This document shows, in pieces, positions 34,062 to 41,616 of a stretch of DNA of 64,000 bases (the stretch's first letter is position 1; every line of letters begins with the position of its first letter). The position numbers were made by a program, and so were the translations under genes. This DNA is from DASQUK01 sp046726215 (lineage in GTDB: Bacteria; Actinomycetota; Acidimicrobiia; Acidimicrobiales; VFJN01). The DNA lies in contig JBKPAA010000033.1 in assembly GCA_046726215.1 (NCBI GenBank), positions 7,910 to 71,909 on the forward strand. The letters run 5' to 3'. Below the pieces are notes generated by a model, which worked only from the letters and a program-made list of their open reading frames with translations, ran no database searches and had not been told where the DNA came from.

Positions 34062-34697
34062 ATGACAGCACCGAAGCCTCCGCCGAGTGAGACCACCCCG
34101 CTGGACGCCGACGAGAGCGGCGGGGCCAGCGGGCTCCACGAGATTGTGAGCTCGATCGGGCCGAAGCTGCGAGAGCTGAGGCTCCAGCGGGGCATGTCGC
34201 TCCAGCAGTTGGCGGCGCAGTCGGACGTGTCGGCCGCCGCCATCCACAAGATCGAGCGCGGGGGCATGGTGCCGACCATCACCACCCTCCTGAAGATCGC
34301 AGTCGCGTTCAACCGGCCCGTGTCGTACTTCGTCGAGGAGCAGCTCGGGGAGAACCGGCCCGTGGCCCACATACGGAGTGACGACCGCGGCCCGATCTTC
34401 ACCGCGCACAGCGGCATCGAGCTGGCGGGCATCTCCGGTCCCTACGGCCGCTTCTTCCTCGCGGGTGCGATCGCCACGGTGCAGCCGGGCGCGAACAGCG
34501 GCGACAAGCCGATGGAGCACCCGGGTGAGGAGCTGATCCTCGTGCTCGACGGCACGTTCGACGTCGACGTCGACGGCCAGCGCTTCGCCTTGGCGGAAGG
34601 GGATTCGCTCCACTTCCGGACCGACCGGCCGCACCGCTGGCACAACGCCGGGAAGTCCCCGATCAGGGCGGTGTGGCTGGCACTGCGGCCGTTCTGA
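34062..34697 (+). CDS. XRE-family regulator with C-terminal cupin domain
   Basis: 211 residues. HTH about residues 34-88 (GPKLRELRLQRGMSLQQLAAQSDVSAAAIHKIERG) and cupin about 125-208 (EHPGEELILVLDGTFDVDVDGQRF, GDSLHFRTDRPHRWHN). Such one-component regulators sense small metabolites in the cupin. The ATG at 34062 has no ribosome site and abuts the operator, so the mRNA may be leaderless. A TTG in frame at 34044 lies within the operator and is less likely. Confidence 0.88.
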   Translation: MTAPKPPPSETTPLDADESGGASGLHEIVSSIGPKLRELRLQRGMSLQQLAAQSDVSAAAIHKIERGGMVPTITTLLKIAVAFNRPVSYFVEEQLGENRPVAHIRSDDRGPIFTAHSGIELAGISGPYGRFFLAGAIATVQPGANSGDKPMEHPGEELILVLDGTFDVDVDGQRFALAEGDSLHFRTDRPHRWHNAGKSPIRAVWLALRPF

Positions 34698-34703
34698 CCT
34701 CCC

Positions 34704-34750
34704 GTCTTTGAAGATCCTCGGGTGCTATAGCCCGAATTTTCTTCAAAGAC
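34704..34750. repeat. Palindromic repeat copy A (47 bp)
   Basis: GTCTTTGAAGATCCTCGGG at the left and the matching CCCGAATTTTCTTCAAAGAC side at the right around GTGCTATAG. It lies exactly between the convergent ends of the XRE-cupin gene (34697) and the DUF1116 gene, whose TGA stop (34745-34743) is inside it. Probable bidirectional terminator and mobile palindrome. Confidence 0.7.
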
Positions 34751-36173
34751 GTGACAGGGCGCCGTCGAGCGCCATCACCGCGTCGACGAAGCACGCCACG
34801 GGCGCCTCCGCCACGCCGGCACCGACCTGGCCGAGGCCGGCCGACGCGTGCAGGACACCGGTGGTGATCTTGGGCGTGATGCCCAGCTCCACGACACGCC
34901 GGGCGTCGACGCCGAGCGGCGTGCCCCGGAGGTCGAGCACCGGCATGCGGAGGCGGGTGCTCCGACCGGCGCAGACGAGGTCGAGCTCCTCGGTGGTCGC
35001 CCGCGCGTCCGCCATCGTCCCCCCGACGAAGGCGGCCACGGCCGGGGAGCCGGCGGCGGCCGCAGCGCCGAGGCCGACCAGCTCGAGCACGGCGCTGTCG
35101 CCGACATCCGGTGCCGCCGCCTCGGGGCCATGGTCCGCGTAGTAGAGGGCCTGGCCGACGGCGGGTGCGGGCGCCAGGTGCCAGCTCGGTGACCCGGCGA
35201 GACCGACGCCGAACTCCGTGCCGTTGCGCGTCATGGTGGTGACGATCGACGAGTGGGGGACGTCCATCGCCCATCCGGTCAACGCCCGGGCCGCCGCCAT
35301 CGCGACGTTCAGGAAGAAGAGGTGGTTGCCGGCCAGGAAGCGAGCGAGGTCGACCCGGCGCGGGTCGTCGAGCGCCGCCAGATGGGGGAGCAGGTCACGC
35401 AGCATCAGGTTCGTGCTCCCCTGCAGGCGGATGTGCACGTCGTCCCCCATGTGCAGGCCCTGCGCCGCGATGCTCATCACGTCGATCGGTCCGTGCGATC
35501 GGACGGCGTCGTCGAGGAGCGGTGCGGCGACCGCGGACAGGAATCGCAGCCGGTCGATCGCGGCGGGCGTGTCGCGGCCGAACCATGCGGTGTCGCCCGG
35601 CCCCTGGTTCAGCGGCGCGAATGCCCGGTTCCCCCCGGCCGCGTTCTCGACGATCCACACCGGCTGCGAGGGCCCGATGGCCGTCACCATGGGGACGCAC
35701 GTGTCGTGCCGGTTGGCGGGTTCGAGCACGACCCGGCCACCGGTCAGCAGCCGGTCGGCGCCGGCGACGTCGTGGGCCCACCCCTCGGCGACCACCGCGG
35801 CGCGCATCGAGCGTCGCAGGGGATCGATGGCGTCGGCGTAGTCGATGGGCGGCCCGCAATGGAGCAGGGTCGTGCCCTCGAATCCCGGCACGACGCCGGC
35901 GGCGGCGCGGACACCGCACGCCTTGGGCGCGCCGCCGTCCAGGCGCCGAACGACCTCGGTGTTGGCCGCGTCGACCACCGCGGCCTCGGGTCCGTAGAGC
36001 CGCGCCAGGGCGGCGATGACGTCGGCGTCGCCTCCGGCGGGGATCCGCCAATCGACGTCCACCACGTCGAAGCCCTGCCGGGCGACGGCGTCCGCGAACA
36101 GCGACAACCCGATGTTCACGACCCGCGCCCTGTCGGGCAGCGACGGGACACCATCGTTGCCGAACACAGTCAT
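34743..36173 (-). CDS. DUF1116 family protein (AllG/YlbE-like)
   Basis: 476 residues. DUF1116 features: VVNIGLSLFADAV near the start, RPGxxD-like VVLEPANRHDTCVPMVTAIGPSQPVW, NRNG-type TTMTRNGTEFGVGL and the end LDLRGTPLGVDARRVVELGITP. In E. coli the FdrA-YlbE-YlbF set (AllFGH) has been described as oxamate carbamoyltransferase of allantoin breakdown, with a carbamate kinase downstream. Here FdrA and a carbamate kinase are 10 kb away on the other strand, and this gene is the last of the ComA operon (ATGA overlap with the lyase before it). No DUF2877 (AllH) is seen. Confidence 0.82.
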   Translation of the reverse strand: MTVFGNDGVPSLPDRARVVNIGLSLFADAVARQGFDVVDVDWRIPAGGDADVIAALARLYGPEAAVVDAANTEVVRRLDGGAPKACGVRAAAGVVPGFEGTTLLHCGPPIDYADAIDPLRRSMRAAVVAEGWAHDVAGADRLLTGGRVVLEPANRHDTCVPMVTAIGPSQPVWIVENAAGGNRAFAPLNQGPGDTAWFGRDTPAAIDRLRFLSAVAAPLLDDAVRSHGPIDVMSIAAQGLHMGDDVHIRLQGSTNLMLRDLLPHLAALDDPRRVDLARFLAGNHLFFLNVAMAAARALTGWAMDVPHSSIVTTMTRNGTEFGVGLAGSPSWHLAPAPAVGQALYYADHGPEAAAPDVGDSAVLELVGLGAAAAAGSPAVAAFVGGTMADARATTEELDLVCAGRSTRLRMPVLDLRGTPLGVDARRVVELGITPKITTGVLHASAGLGQVGAGVAEAPVACFVDAVMALDGALSRL

Positions 36174-37654
36174 CCCGCCGCCTCGACCACGCGCCGGGCG
36201 TAGGCCACCAGGTCGTGCTCGGCGCGATCCACCGCTTCGAGCCGCTGACGCGCCGCGGCCGCCAGTTCCTCCGCGTCGACGGCGACGTCGGCGAGCATCG
36301 CGCCCATCGGTTCCGGCGCCGCGCCGCCCATCGCCACGCGCGTGGCGACGATCGCCGCCGGATCCAGGACGTCGGCCAGCGTCGCAGCATCGACGGCGAG
36401 GGGCCGGCCGAGCTGCTCGATCGCGATCTCGTCGAGCAGCGCCGGGCTGAGATCGCCGGCGGTGCGACCTTCCGCCGCAAGGCGGCGCACTGCGCTGCCG
36501 ACGATCTGGTATGCGGTCCGATAGTCGACGCCACAGGTCACCATCAGCTGCTCGGCGACATCGGTCGACTGGCTGAAGCCGCTGGCGAGCGCGTCCCGCA
36601 GCCGGGCCTCGTTCATGGTCAGGGTGGCGACCACCCCGGCCGTCAGCTCGGTCATGCGCCGGGCGTGCTCCAGGGCGCCGGGGATCTCGCCGTAGGCAAA
36701 GATCAGGTTGTCGCTGCGGGCCGACGGGCTCTTCTGCACCGCCAGCATCCCCGCGACGTGCCCGATGAGCACGCCCGTGGTGCCCCGGATCATCGAAAGC
36801 GAGTAGGGGTTGCGCTTCTGCGGCATGAGCACGCTCGCTCGTGTGTACTCGTCGGCCAGCTCGGTGTAGTCGAACTCGGGACTGGCCCAGATCTCCAGGT
36901 CCTCGGCGAGCGAGGTCTGCGTGAGGGCCAGGCTGGCGAGGGTCGACCCAAGCTGGACCAGGCCGTCGACCTGCCACATGGCGTCGCGGGTGTTGACGAT
37001 CACCGACGTGAAGCCGAGCCGGGTGGCGACGGCGGTGCGGTCGCGCTGGAGTCGGGTGCCGTTGACGCACCCGGCCCCGGCGGGGCTTGCGTTGAGCCAG
37101 TCGAACACGTCGAGGAGGCGGCGGCCGTCGCGGATAACGGGATAGGCGAAGGACAGCAGGTAGTGCCCGACCGTCGAGGGTTGGGCGTGCTGGAGGTAGG
37201 TCTGGTCGGGGAACAGCGTGGCCCGATAGTCGCCCGCCCGCTCCGCAAGCGCCCGGGCCAACGCCGCCGCCGCGGCCACCACCTCTGCGGTGCGGCGTCG
37301 GACGTCCAGCCGGAAGGCCAGGCGGGTCGCCTCGCGCCGGGGACGACCGGCGTGGAGCCACCCGGCTGTCGAGCCGATCCGCTCGGCGAAGGCGCGCTCG
37401 CGGGAGTTGTAGGGCTCGCCGTCGGCCGGGTCGTAGCCGATGGACTCCAGCGACGCGTCGAGGACCACCCGGAGCAGGGCGACCGCCGCGGGGCGGGGGA
37501 TGATCCCCCGATCGAGGAGGTCGAGCACGTGGGCAAGGTCGGCGTGGTTGAGCCCGTCGTGCAGGCTGGCCGCGCCCCGGGACTCGTAGCCGAACCCGGC
37601 GCCGACGAGCTCGGGAGCCGGCGTCGGGCTGGCGGTGCCCCGCCTGCCGGTCAT
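36170..37654 (-). CDS. Aspartase/fumarase-superfamily lyase, argininosuccinate-lyase-like
   Basis: 494 residues. Signature loop SVLMPQKRNPYSLSMIRG, the TYLQHAQPSTVGHYLLSFAYP block (the His-bearing T-x-x-QxAQP site) and GSTAGWLHAGRPRRE. Related to ArgH but longer, and not next to arginine genes. In the Xanthobacter coenzyme M operon two lyases of this superfamily (XcbC/XcbD) occur with ComA and a PLP enzyme; this gene is in the corresponding context. Coupled by ATGA overlaps to both neighbours. Confidence 0.82.
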   Translation of the reverse strand: MTGRRGTASPTPAPELVGAGFGYESRGAASLHDGLNHADLAHVLDLLDRGIIPRPAAVALLRVVLDASLESIGYDPADGEPYNSRERAFAERIGSTAGWLHAGRPRREATRLAFRLDVRRRTAEVVAAAAALARALAERAGDYRATLFPDQTYLQHAQPSTVGHYLLSFAYPVIRDGRRLLDVFDWLNASPAGAGCVNGTRLQRDRTAVATRLGFTSVIVNTRDAMWQVDGLVQLGSTLASLALTQTSLAEDLEIWASPEFDYTELADEYTRASVLMPQKRNPYSLSMIRGTTGVLIGHVAGMLAVQKSPSARSDNLIFAYGEIPGALEHARRMTELTAGVVATLTMNEARLRDALASGFSQSTDVAEQLMVTCGVDYRTAYQIVGSAVRRLAAEGRTAGDLSPALLDEIAIEQLGRPLAVDAATLADVLDPAAIVATRVAMGGAAPEPMGAMLADVAVDAEELAAAARQRLEAVDRAEHDLVAYARRVVEAAG

Positions 37655-38598
37655 CCGTGCCCCGCCCCCATGGCGTCGCCGACGCAGCCCAGCCAGCCGC
37701 CGGTGTGCCAGAGCACGAGCGGGCCAGCGAGCGACCCGAGGGCGGCCACGGCGCGGGCAACGTAGGTCGTGTCCGCAATGATGCCCTCGGTGTGGAGGGC
37801 GAGGCGGGCCGCCTCACACGTCGTGCGGTCGGCCCGACCGAACCCGGCGCCCAGGCCATCGAGCAGGCGAAGCCGATCGATGTCTGGTCCACCGACGCCG
37901 AGCGCGCTGGCGGCCTCGCCCGACAGACGGATCACCTCCCGACGGGTCTCGGCCAGGGGGCGGCTCACGGCCACGCCGACGAGCGTGCCGGGGAGGCCGA
38001 AGCCCGCCCACCCGGCGAGCAGCCCGGCGAGCGTGCCGCCGGAGCCGACCGCGGCCACCACGTGAGCCGGCCGGAACGTCAGCTGGGAGGCGAGCTCCTC
38101 GGCCGCGAGCGCGTAGGCGGTCGCACCCCGCCCGGACGCGCCGCCACGGGGCACGACGTACGGGTGGCCCCCGCGGCTGCGGAGCCGGTCGGCGGCCGCA
38201 GCCGCATGCTCGGGTGTGGACGCCCGATCGCGATCGCCGGTGAAGCGGATCCGGGCCCCGAACGCCCGCATCATCGCGAGGTTCGGGTGCGTCACCCTCG
38301 GCTCGCTGCCGTGCAGGACGAGCGTGCAGCCCAGGCCGGCCGTCGCGGCCGCGGCCGCCAGCGTGGAGCACAGGTTGGAAGCGGGCCCACCGCAGCCCAC
38401 GACGTGGTCGCACCGCCGGTCGAGCGCCTCGGCCACGAGCACTTCCAGGACCCGGACCTTGTTGCCGCCGAGCGCAAAGCCGGTCAGGTCATCGCGCTTG
38501 ATCCAGACCTCGCGGTCCAGCGCCGCGCTCAGCCGTGGGGCGTGAACGAGTGGCGTGGGGAGGACGGCCAGTGGGAAACGCGGCGGTGGCGTCAGCAC
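37651..38598 (-). CDS. D-cysteine desulfhydrase/ACC-deaminase-like PLP enzyme (XcbE-like candidate)
   Basis: 315 residues from GTG. Fold-type II PLP enzyme: PLP lysine in ALGGNKVRVLE, CGGPASNLCSTLA phosphate/substrate loop, AVGSGGTLAGLLAG. Relatives desulfhydrate D-cysteine; in bacterial coenzyme M synthesis a member of this family (XcbE1) carries out the thiol-introducing step. Overlaps both neighbours by 4-7 bases. Confidence 0.82.
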   Translation of the reverse strand: MLTPPPRFPLAVLPTPLVHAPRLSAALDREVWIKRDDLTGFALGGNKVRVLEVLVAEALDRRCDHVVGCGGPASNLCSTLAAAAATAGLGCTLVLHGSEPRVTHPNLAMMRAFGARIRFTGDRDRASTPEHAAAAADRLRSRGGHPYVVPRGGASGRGATAYALAAEELASQLTFRPAHVVAAVGSGGTLAGLLAGWAGFGLPGTLVGVAVSRPLAETRREVIRLSGEAASALGVGGPDIDRLRLLDGLGAGFGRADRTTCEAARLALHTEGIIADTTYVARAVAALGSLAGPLVLWHTGGWLGCVGDAMGAGHG

Positions 38599-39935
38599 CG
38601 ATCCCCCCGGAGGCGGCCGAGGACCGACCGCACGGCGGCGGTGTCGCCCGGCGCTATCGGGTCCGCCATCACCGACTCCGCCTCGGCCCGGGTCATCAGC
38701 CCGGCCGCCTCGAGCGCGTCGGCCACCGGCCGACGGTCGCGCCGTGCCGTGCCGAGTATGTCCTGGAGCGCGGCCTGGGCCCGGTGCTTTCCCAGGCGGG
38801 GGGAGAGCGTGCCGAGGATCCGCTCGGACGCCAGCAGCCCGTGAGCGGCGCCGACGTTGGCCCTCATCCGCTCGGCATCGACGTCGAGCCCCTCGACGCA
38901 GGCGATGGCGAGGCTGAGCGACGCCGAGGTGAGGAGGCACACCTCCGGGAGCGCCACCCACTCGGCCTTCCAGGGACGGCCGTCGCGTTCGTGGAGTTGG
39001 ACCTGGCCCTCCATCAGCACCAGGACGTGCGCCCGGGTGAGGCGGGCCAGCGTGTCGAGGTGCTCGCTGGACTCCGGGTTCCGCTTGTGGGGCATCATGA
39101 TGCTGCCGACGGCGTCGCCCGCCAGCGCCTCGCGGAGTTCGCCGATCTCCGGCCGCTGCAGCTCCATCACCTCGTTGCCGATGCGCGCGAGCGTGCCGGT
39201 GACGCCCGCCATGACGGCGGCGAACTCGGCGATCCGGTCGCGGCTCGTGAACCACGCGATGCCCGGATCTGCGAGGCCAAGCCGCTCGGCGAAGCCGGCT
39301 CGGACTGCGGGCCCGACGTCGCCGTAGAACCCGAGCGTGCCCACGGCCCCGCCGAGCTGCACGGTCGACCAGCGGCGCCGGCCCTCGTGCAGGCGCTCCA
39401 GGTGCCGCCCGAGCTCGTCGGCCCACGTGGCGAGCTTGAACGCAAACGAGATGGGTGCTCCGGGCTGGGCGTGGGTCCGGCCCGGCATCACCGTTCGTTC
39501 ATGCCGGTCGGCCAGGCCGGCGACCGCACCGACGAGCCGGCGCAGGTCCCGGTCGACGAGGTCACCGACCTCGCGCATCGACAGTGCGAACCAGGTGTCG
39601 GTCAGATCCTGCACCGTGGCGCCGTAGTACACGTGCTCGGCGACGTCGTCCGGCAGGACCCGCTGCAGAGCCCGGATCAGCCCCAGCGTCGAGTGCGCCG
39701 TGCGGCGGGTTTCCTCGGCCAGGAAATCGAGGTCGAGGTTGTCGACCCGCGCCAGTTCGGCGATCCTCTCGGCCGACGCCATGGGGACCACGGCGAGGTC
39801 GGCCTGCGCGGCGGCCAGCGCGGCCAGGATGTCGAGCCATCGCTGCCAGCGGGACCGCTCGTCGAACAGGGCGCGCGTCTCGTCGGTGGCCCACAGGTGC
39901 GCATACGCGACGCTGTCGGTCAGGCGGGCGCCCAT
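38592..39935 (-). CDS. Aspartase/fumarase-superfamily lyase, PurB/cycloisomerase-like (XcbC-like candidate)
   Basis: 447 residues. Signature loop GSIMMPHKRNPESSEHL, TxxHAQPG site in PGRTHAQPGAPISFAFKLA, and HVYYGATVQDLTDT near the N-terminus. It resembles adenylosuccinate lyase/carboxymuconate cycloisomerase, but no purine gene is near and it lies directly behind ComA in one operon. In the bacterial coenzyme M pathway a lyase of this type eliminates phosphate from phosphosulfolactate. Assignment is by context. Confidence 0.82.
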   Translation of the reverse strand: MGARLTDSVAYAHLWATDETRALFDERSRWQRWLDILAALAAAQADLAVVPMASAERIAELARVDNLDLDFLAEETRRTAHSTLGLIRALQRVLPDDVAEHVYYGATVQDLTDTWFALSMREVGDLVDRDLRRLVGAVAGLADRHERTVMPGRTHAQPGAPISFAFKLATWADELGRHLERLHEGRRRWSTVQLGGAVGTLGFYGDVGPAVRAGFAERLGLADPGIAWFTSRDRIAEFAAVMAGVTGTLARIGNEVMELQRPEIGELREALAGDAVGSIMMPHKRNPESSEHLDTLARLTRAHVLVLMEGQVQLHERDGRPWKAEWVALPEVCLLTSASLSLAIACVEGLDVDAERMRANVGAAHGLLASERILGTLSPRLGKHRAQAALQDILGTARRDRRPVADALEAAGLMTRAEAESVMADPIAPGDTAAVRSVLGRLRGDRC

Positions 39936-40792
39936 GCCAGGTCGGATCGACGGGCCAGTGCGACGAGCGCCTGCCTGACCTGCTCGAGGCTCGCACCCCA
40001 GGGAACCACGACGACGTCCCCGTCGATCTCGATGCGGTCTTCGAGCAGGCAGCACTTGGTGAGCAGCGGTCCGGAGACCGACGCCAGAGTCCTCGGGCAG
40101 GTGTCGGGACCGGGGGCTCCGCGCCCGTAGAACCAGCGGTGGAGCTGGCGGGACCGGGCGCACCCGAGCAGCGTCCAGTCGCGTTCGGGGGGACGCTCGT
40201 CGAGGTAGTGCGACTCCCGACCCCCGAGCCGGATGCCCGCCCCGCGACACGGCAACAGCACCACCGGGGCATCGGCGACGAGCGAGTCCAGCTCGACCAG
40301 CTCGGGTTCGAGCACCATCGGTGGCAGGTCCTCGGCGAGGTCCAGTACCCGCTGCGCCTGGTCCAACAGCTTGGGCGGGTGCGGCGGTACGACCTCGCAG
40401 ACGCGGACCCGCAGCGGGGCGGGATCGAGCAGGAAGCTGACGTGCGAGTAGCGGCCCTCGACCACGACGGCTCGAGCCCCGGGGTGCCCGCTGGCGACCT
40501 TCGCCAGCTGCGAGGGCACCCCCGTGTCGATGTCGGGAAGCCGCAGGTAGGCGGTCTCGGGCGGTAGCGCCAGCACCTCCACGGACGCGGCCGGCGAGAA
40601 GAGCGGTTCCGGGTCGGCCGGCTCGACGGCCACGAGGGCGGTGGCCTCGCCGTTGCGCACCACCACGTAGCGGGTGCGCCGATAGCACTCCCGCCCCAGA
40701 AAGTGCTCGGTCAGGCCTTCGGCGGTCAGCGGGACCTCGACCCGGGCCACGGAGACCTCCCGGTAGGCCCGTGGCCGCCGGTTGGCCGTCAT
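39920..40792 (-). CDS. Conserved protein of unknown function in the ComA operon
   Basis: 290 residues, no family I can name with confidence. An N-terminal part (FLGRECYRRTRYVVVRNGEATALVAVEP) is followed by HVSFLLDPAPLRVRVCEVVPPHPPKL and a C-terminal Cys-bearing half: LLPCRGAGIRLGG, LLGCARSRQLHRWFYG, DTCPRTLASVSG, LTKCCLLED. The repeated Cys-containing blocks could be a metal or substrate site. ATGA overlap with ComA and 16-base overlap with the next lyase show tight coupling. By elimination it could serve a step of the sulfonate pathway not covered by the neighbours, such as decarboxylation. Confidence 0.7.
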   Translation of the reverse strand: MTANRRPRAYREVSVARVEVPLTAEGLTEHFLGRECYRRTRYVVVRNGEATALVAVEPADPEPLFSPAASVEVLALPPETAYLRLPDIDTGVPSQLAKVASGHPGARAVVVEGRYSHVSFLLDPAPLRVRVCEVVPPHPPKLLDQAQRVLDLAEDLPPMVLEPELVELDSLVADAPVVLLPCRGAGIRLGGRESHYLDERPPERDWTLLGCARSRQLHRWFYGRGAPGPDTCPRTLASVSGPLLTKCCLLEDRIEIDGDVVVVPWGASLEQVRQALVALARRSDLAWAPA

Positions 40793-41589
40793 CCCCCGGG
40801 GACCCCGCCGGCCGGCGTCCCGGAGGCGAGGGCGTGGAGGGCGATCGTCGTGTCGGCCCGGAGCCCGAGCCTGAGAGCTTCCAGTCCCGCCGCTTCGCGC
40901 GGCGCCACGTTGGCCAGGTTGACCTCGGGGCCGATGCGGCGGATCAGCCACGCCTGCTGGTGCCGGTGGGGCGCCTCGAAGATGAGGTGGTCGGCGCCGA
41001 TCCGGTCCAGCAGGGCGTCGACGACCTCGGCACGGACCGAGCCGTCGGCGGCGTAGAGGCCGACCATGCCGCTCTCCCGCCCCTCCGTGAGGACCGCGCT
41101 GGCCCCGGCGTCGAGATCGGCGCGCGCGAGCTCGACCCAGGTCGCCGGCGTGAGCACGGACGTGGGGTCCTTCATGCCCACCTCGGAGACGACGGTGAAC
41201 GTCGCCGCCGCGCCGCGGATGAGGCCGGCCTTGGCGTCCTCGCCGAGGAGGCCGAGGCCGTCGCTCACCTCGACGTGCGTGAACCCGCACGCGGCCGCCC
41301 ACTCGAGGCACTCCTGGGTGCGCCCCTGGAGGGCGGCGAGCTCGAGCAGCGTCCCGCCCGGGCAGCCGATGACGTCATGTCGCCGCAGGAGGCCGAGCTT
41401 GGCGTCGAGCGCGGGGTCGAGATAGGCGCTGCCCCAGCCGAACTTCCAGACGTCGATGTGAGGGGCGGCCGAGTCGAGTACGGCGCGCACGTCCGGCAGT
41501 GGCAGGCCGGCGTCGATCACACAGGACAAGCCCTGGCGGCGAGGCTTGCGAGACCGGGCGGGCAGGCGTAGGAATGCCGCCGCAGGCAC
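40789..41589 (-). CDS. comA: Phosphosulfolactate synthase (ComA/XcbB-like)
   Basis: 266 residues from GTG at 41589. TIM-barrel family PF02679: HIDVWKFGWGSAYLDP, GCPGGTLLELAALQG, GFTHVEVSDGLGLL, VSEVGMKDP, DLDAGASAVLTEGRESG and EAPHRHQQAWLIRRIGPEVNLANV follow the family blocks. It adds sulfite to phosphoenolpyruvate, the first step of coenzyme M formation; spore-forming Bacillus use a relative (YitD) for sulfolactate. First gene of the six-gene operon. A TAGTAT box 7 bases before the GTG suggests a leaderless mRNA. Confidence 0.88.
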   Translation of the reverse strand: MPAAAFLRLPARSRKPRRQGLSCVIDAGLPLPDVRAVLDSAAPHIDVWKFGWGSAYLDPALDAKLGLLRRHDVIGCPGGTLLELAALQGRTQECLEWAAACGFTHVEVSDGLGLLGEDAKAGLIRGAAATFTVVSEVGMKDPTSVLTPATWVELARADLDAGASAVLTEGRESGMVGLYAADGSVRAEVVDALLDRIGADHLIFEAPHRHQQAWLIRRIGPEVNLANVAPREAAGLEALRLGLRADTTIALHALASGTPAGGVPGG

Positions 41590-41602
41590 TGTTCCGATAC
41601 TA
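41590..41602 (-). promoter_or_regulatory. -10 box for leaderless comA operon
   Basis: On the minus strand TAGTAT (41602-41597) is followed by 7 bases and then the GTG of comA, the spacing expected when transcription starts at the start codon. No good -35 box is visible. A second TAGTAT lies upstream of the radical SAM gene near 44330-44325. Confidence 0.4.
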
Positions 41603-41616
41603 GAGGATCATTCACT

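Noticed and set aside
36170..37892. Upstream extension of the DUF1116 frame through the lyase gene
   Set aside because: The extended part is antisense-like low-complexity sequence in another frame of the lyase gene; DUF1116 similarity starts at the ATG at 36173.
39920..40792. AllH (DUF2877) subunit to complete the FdrA/DUF1116 set
   Set aside because: The protein shows none of the DUF2877 features I know (for example a GLGxGLTPSGDD-like block), so it was left as unknown.
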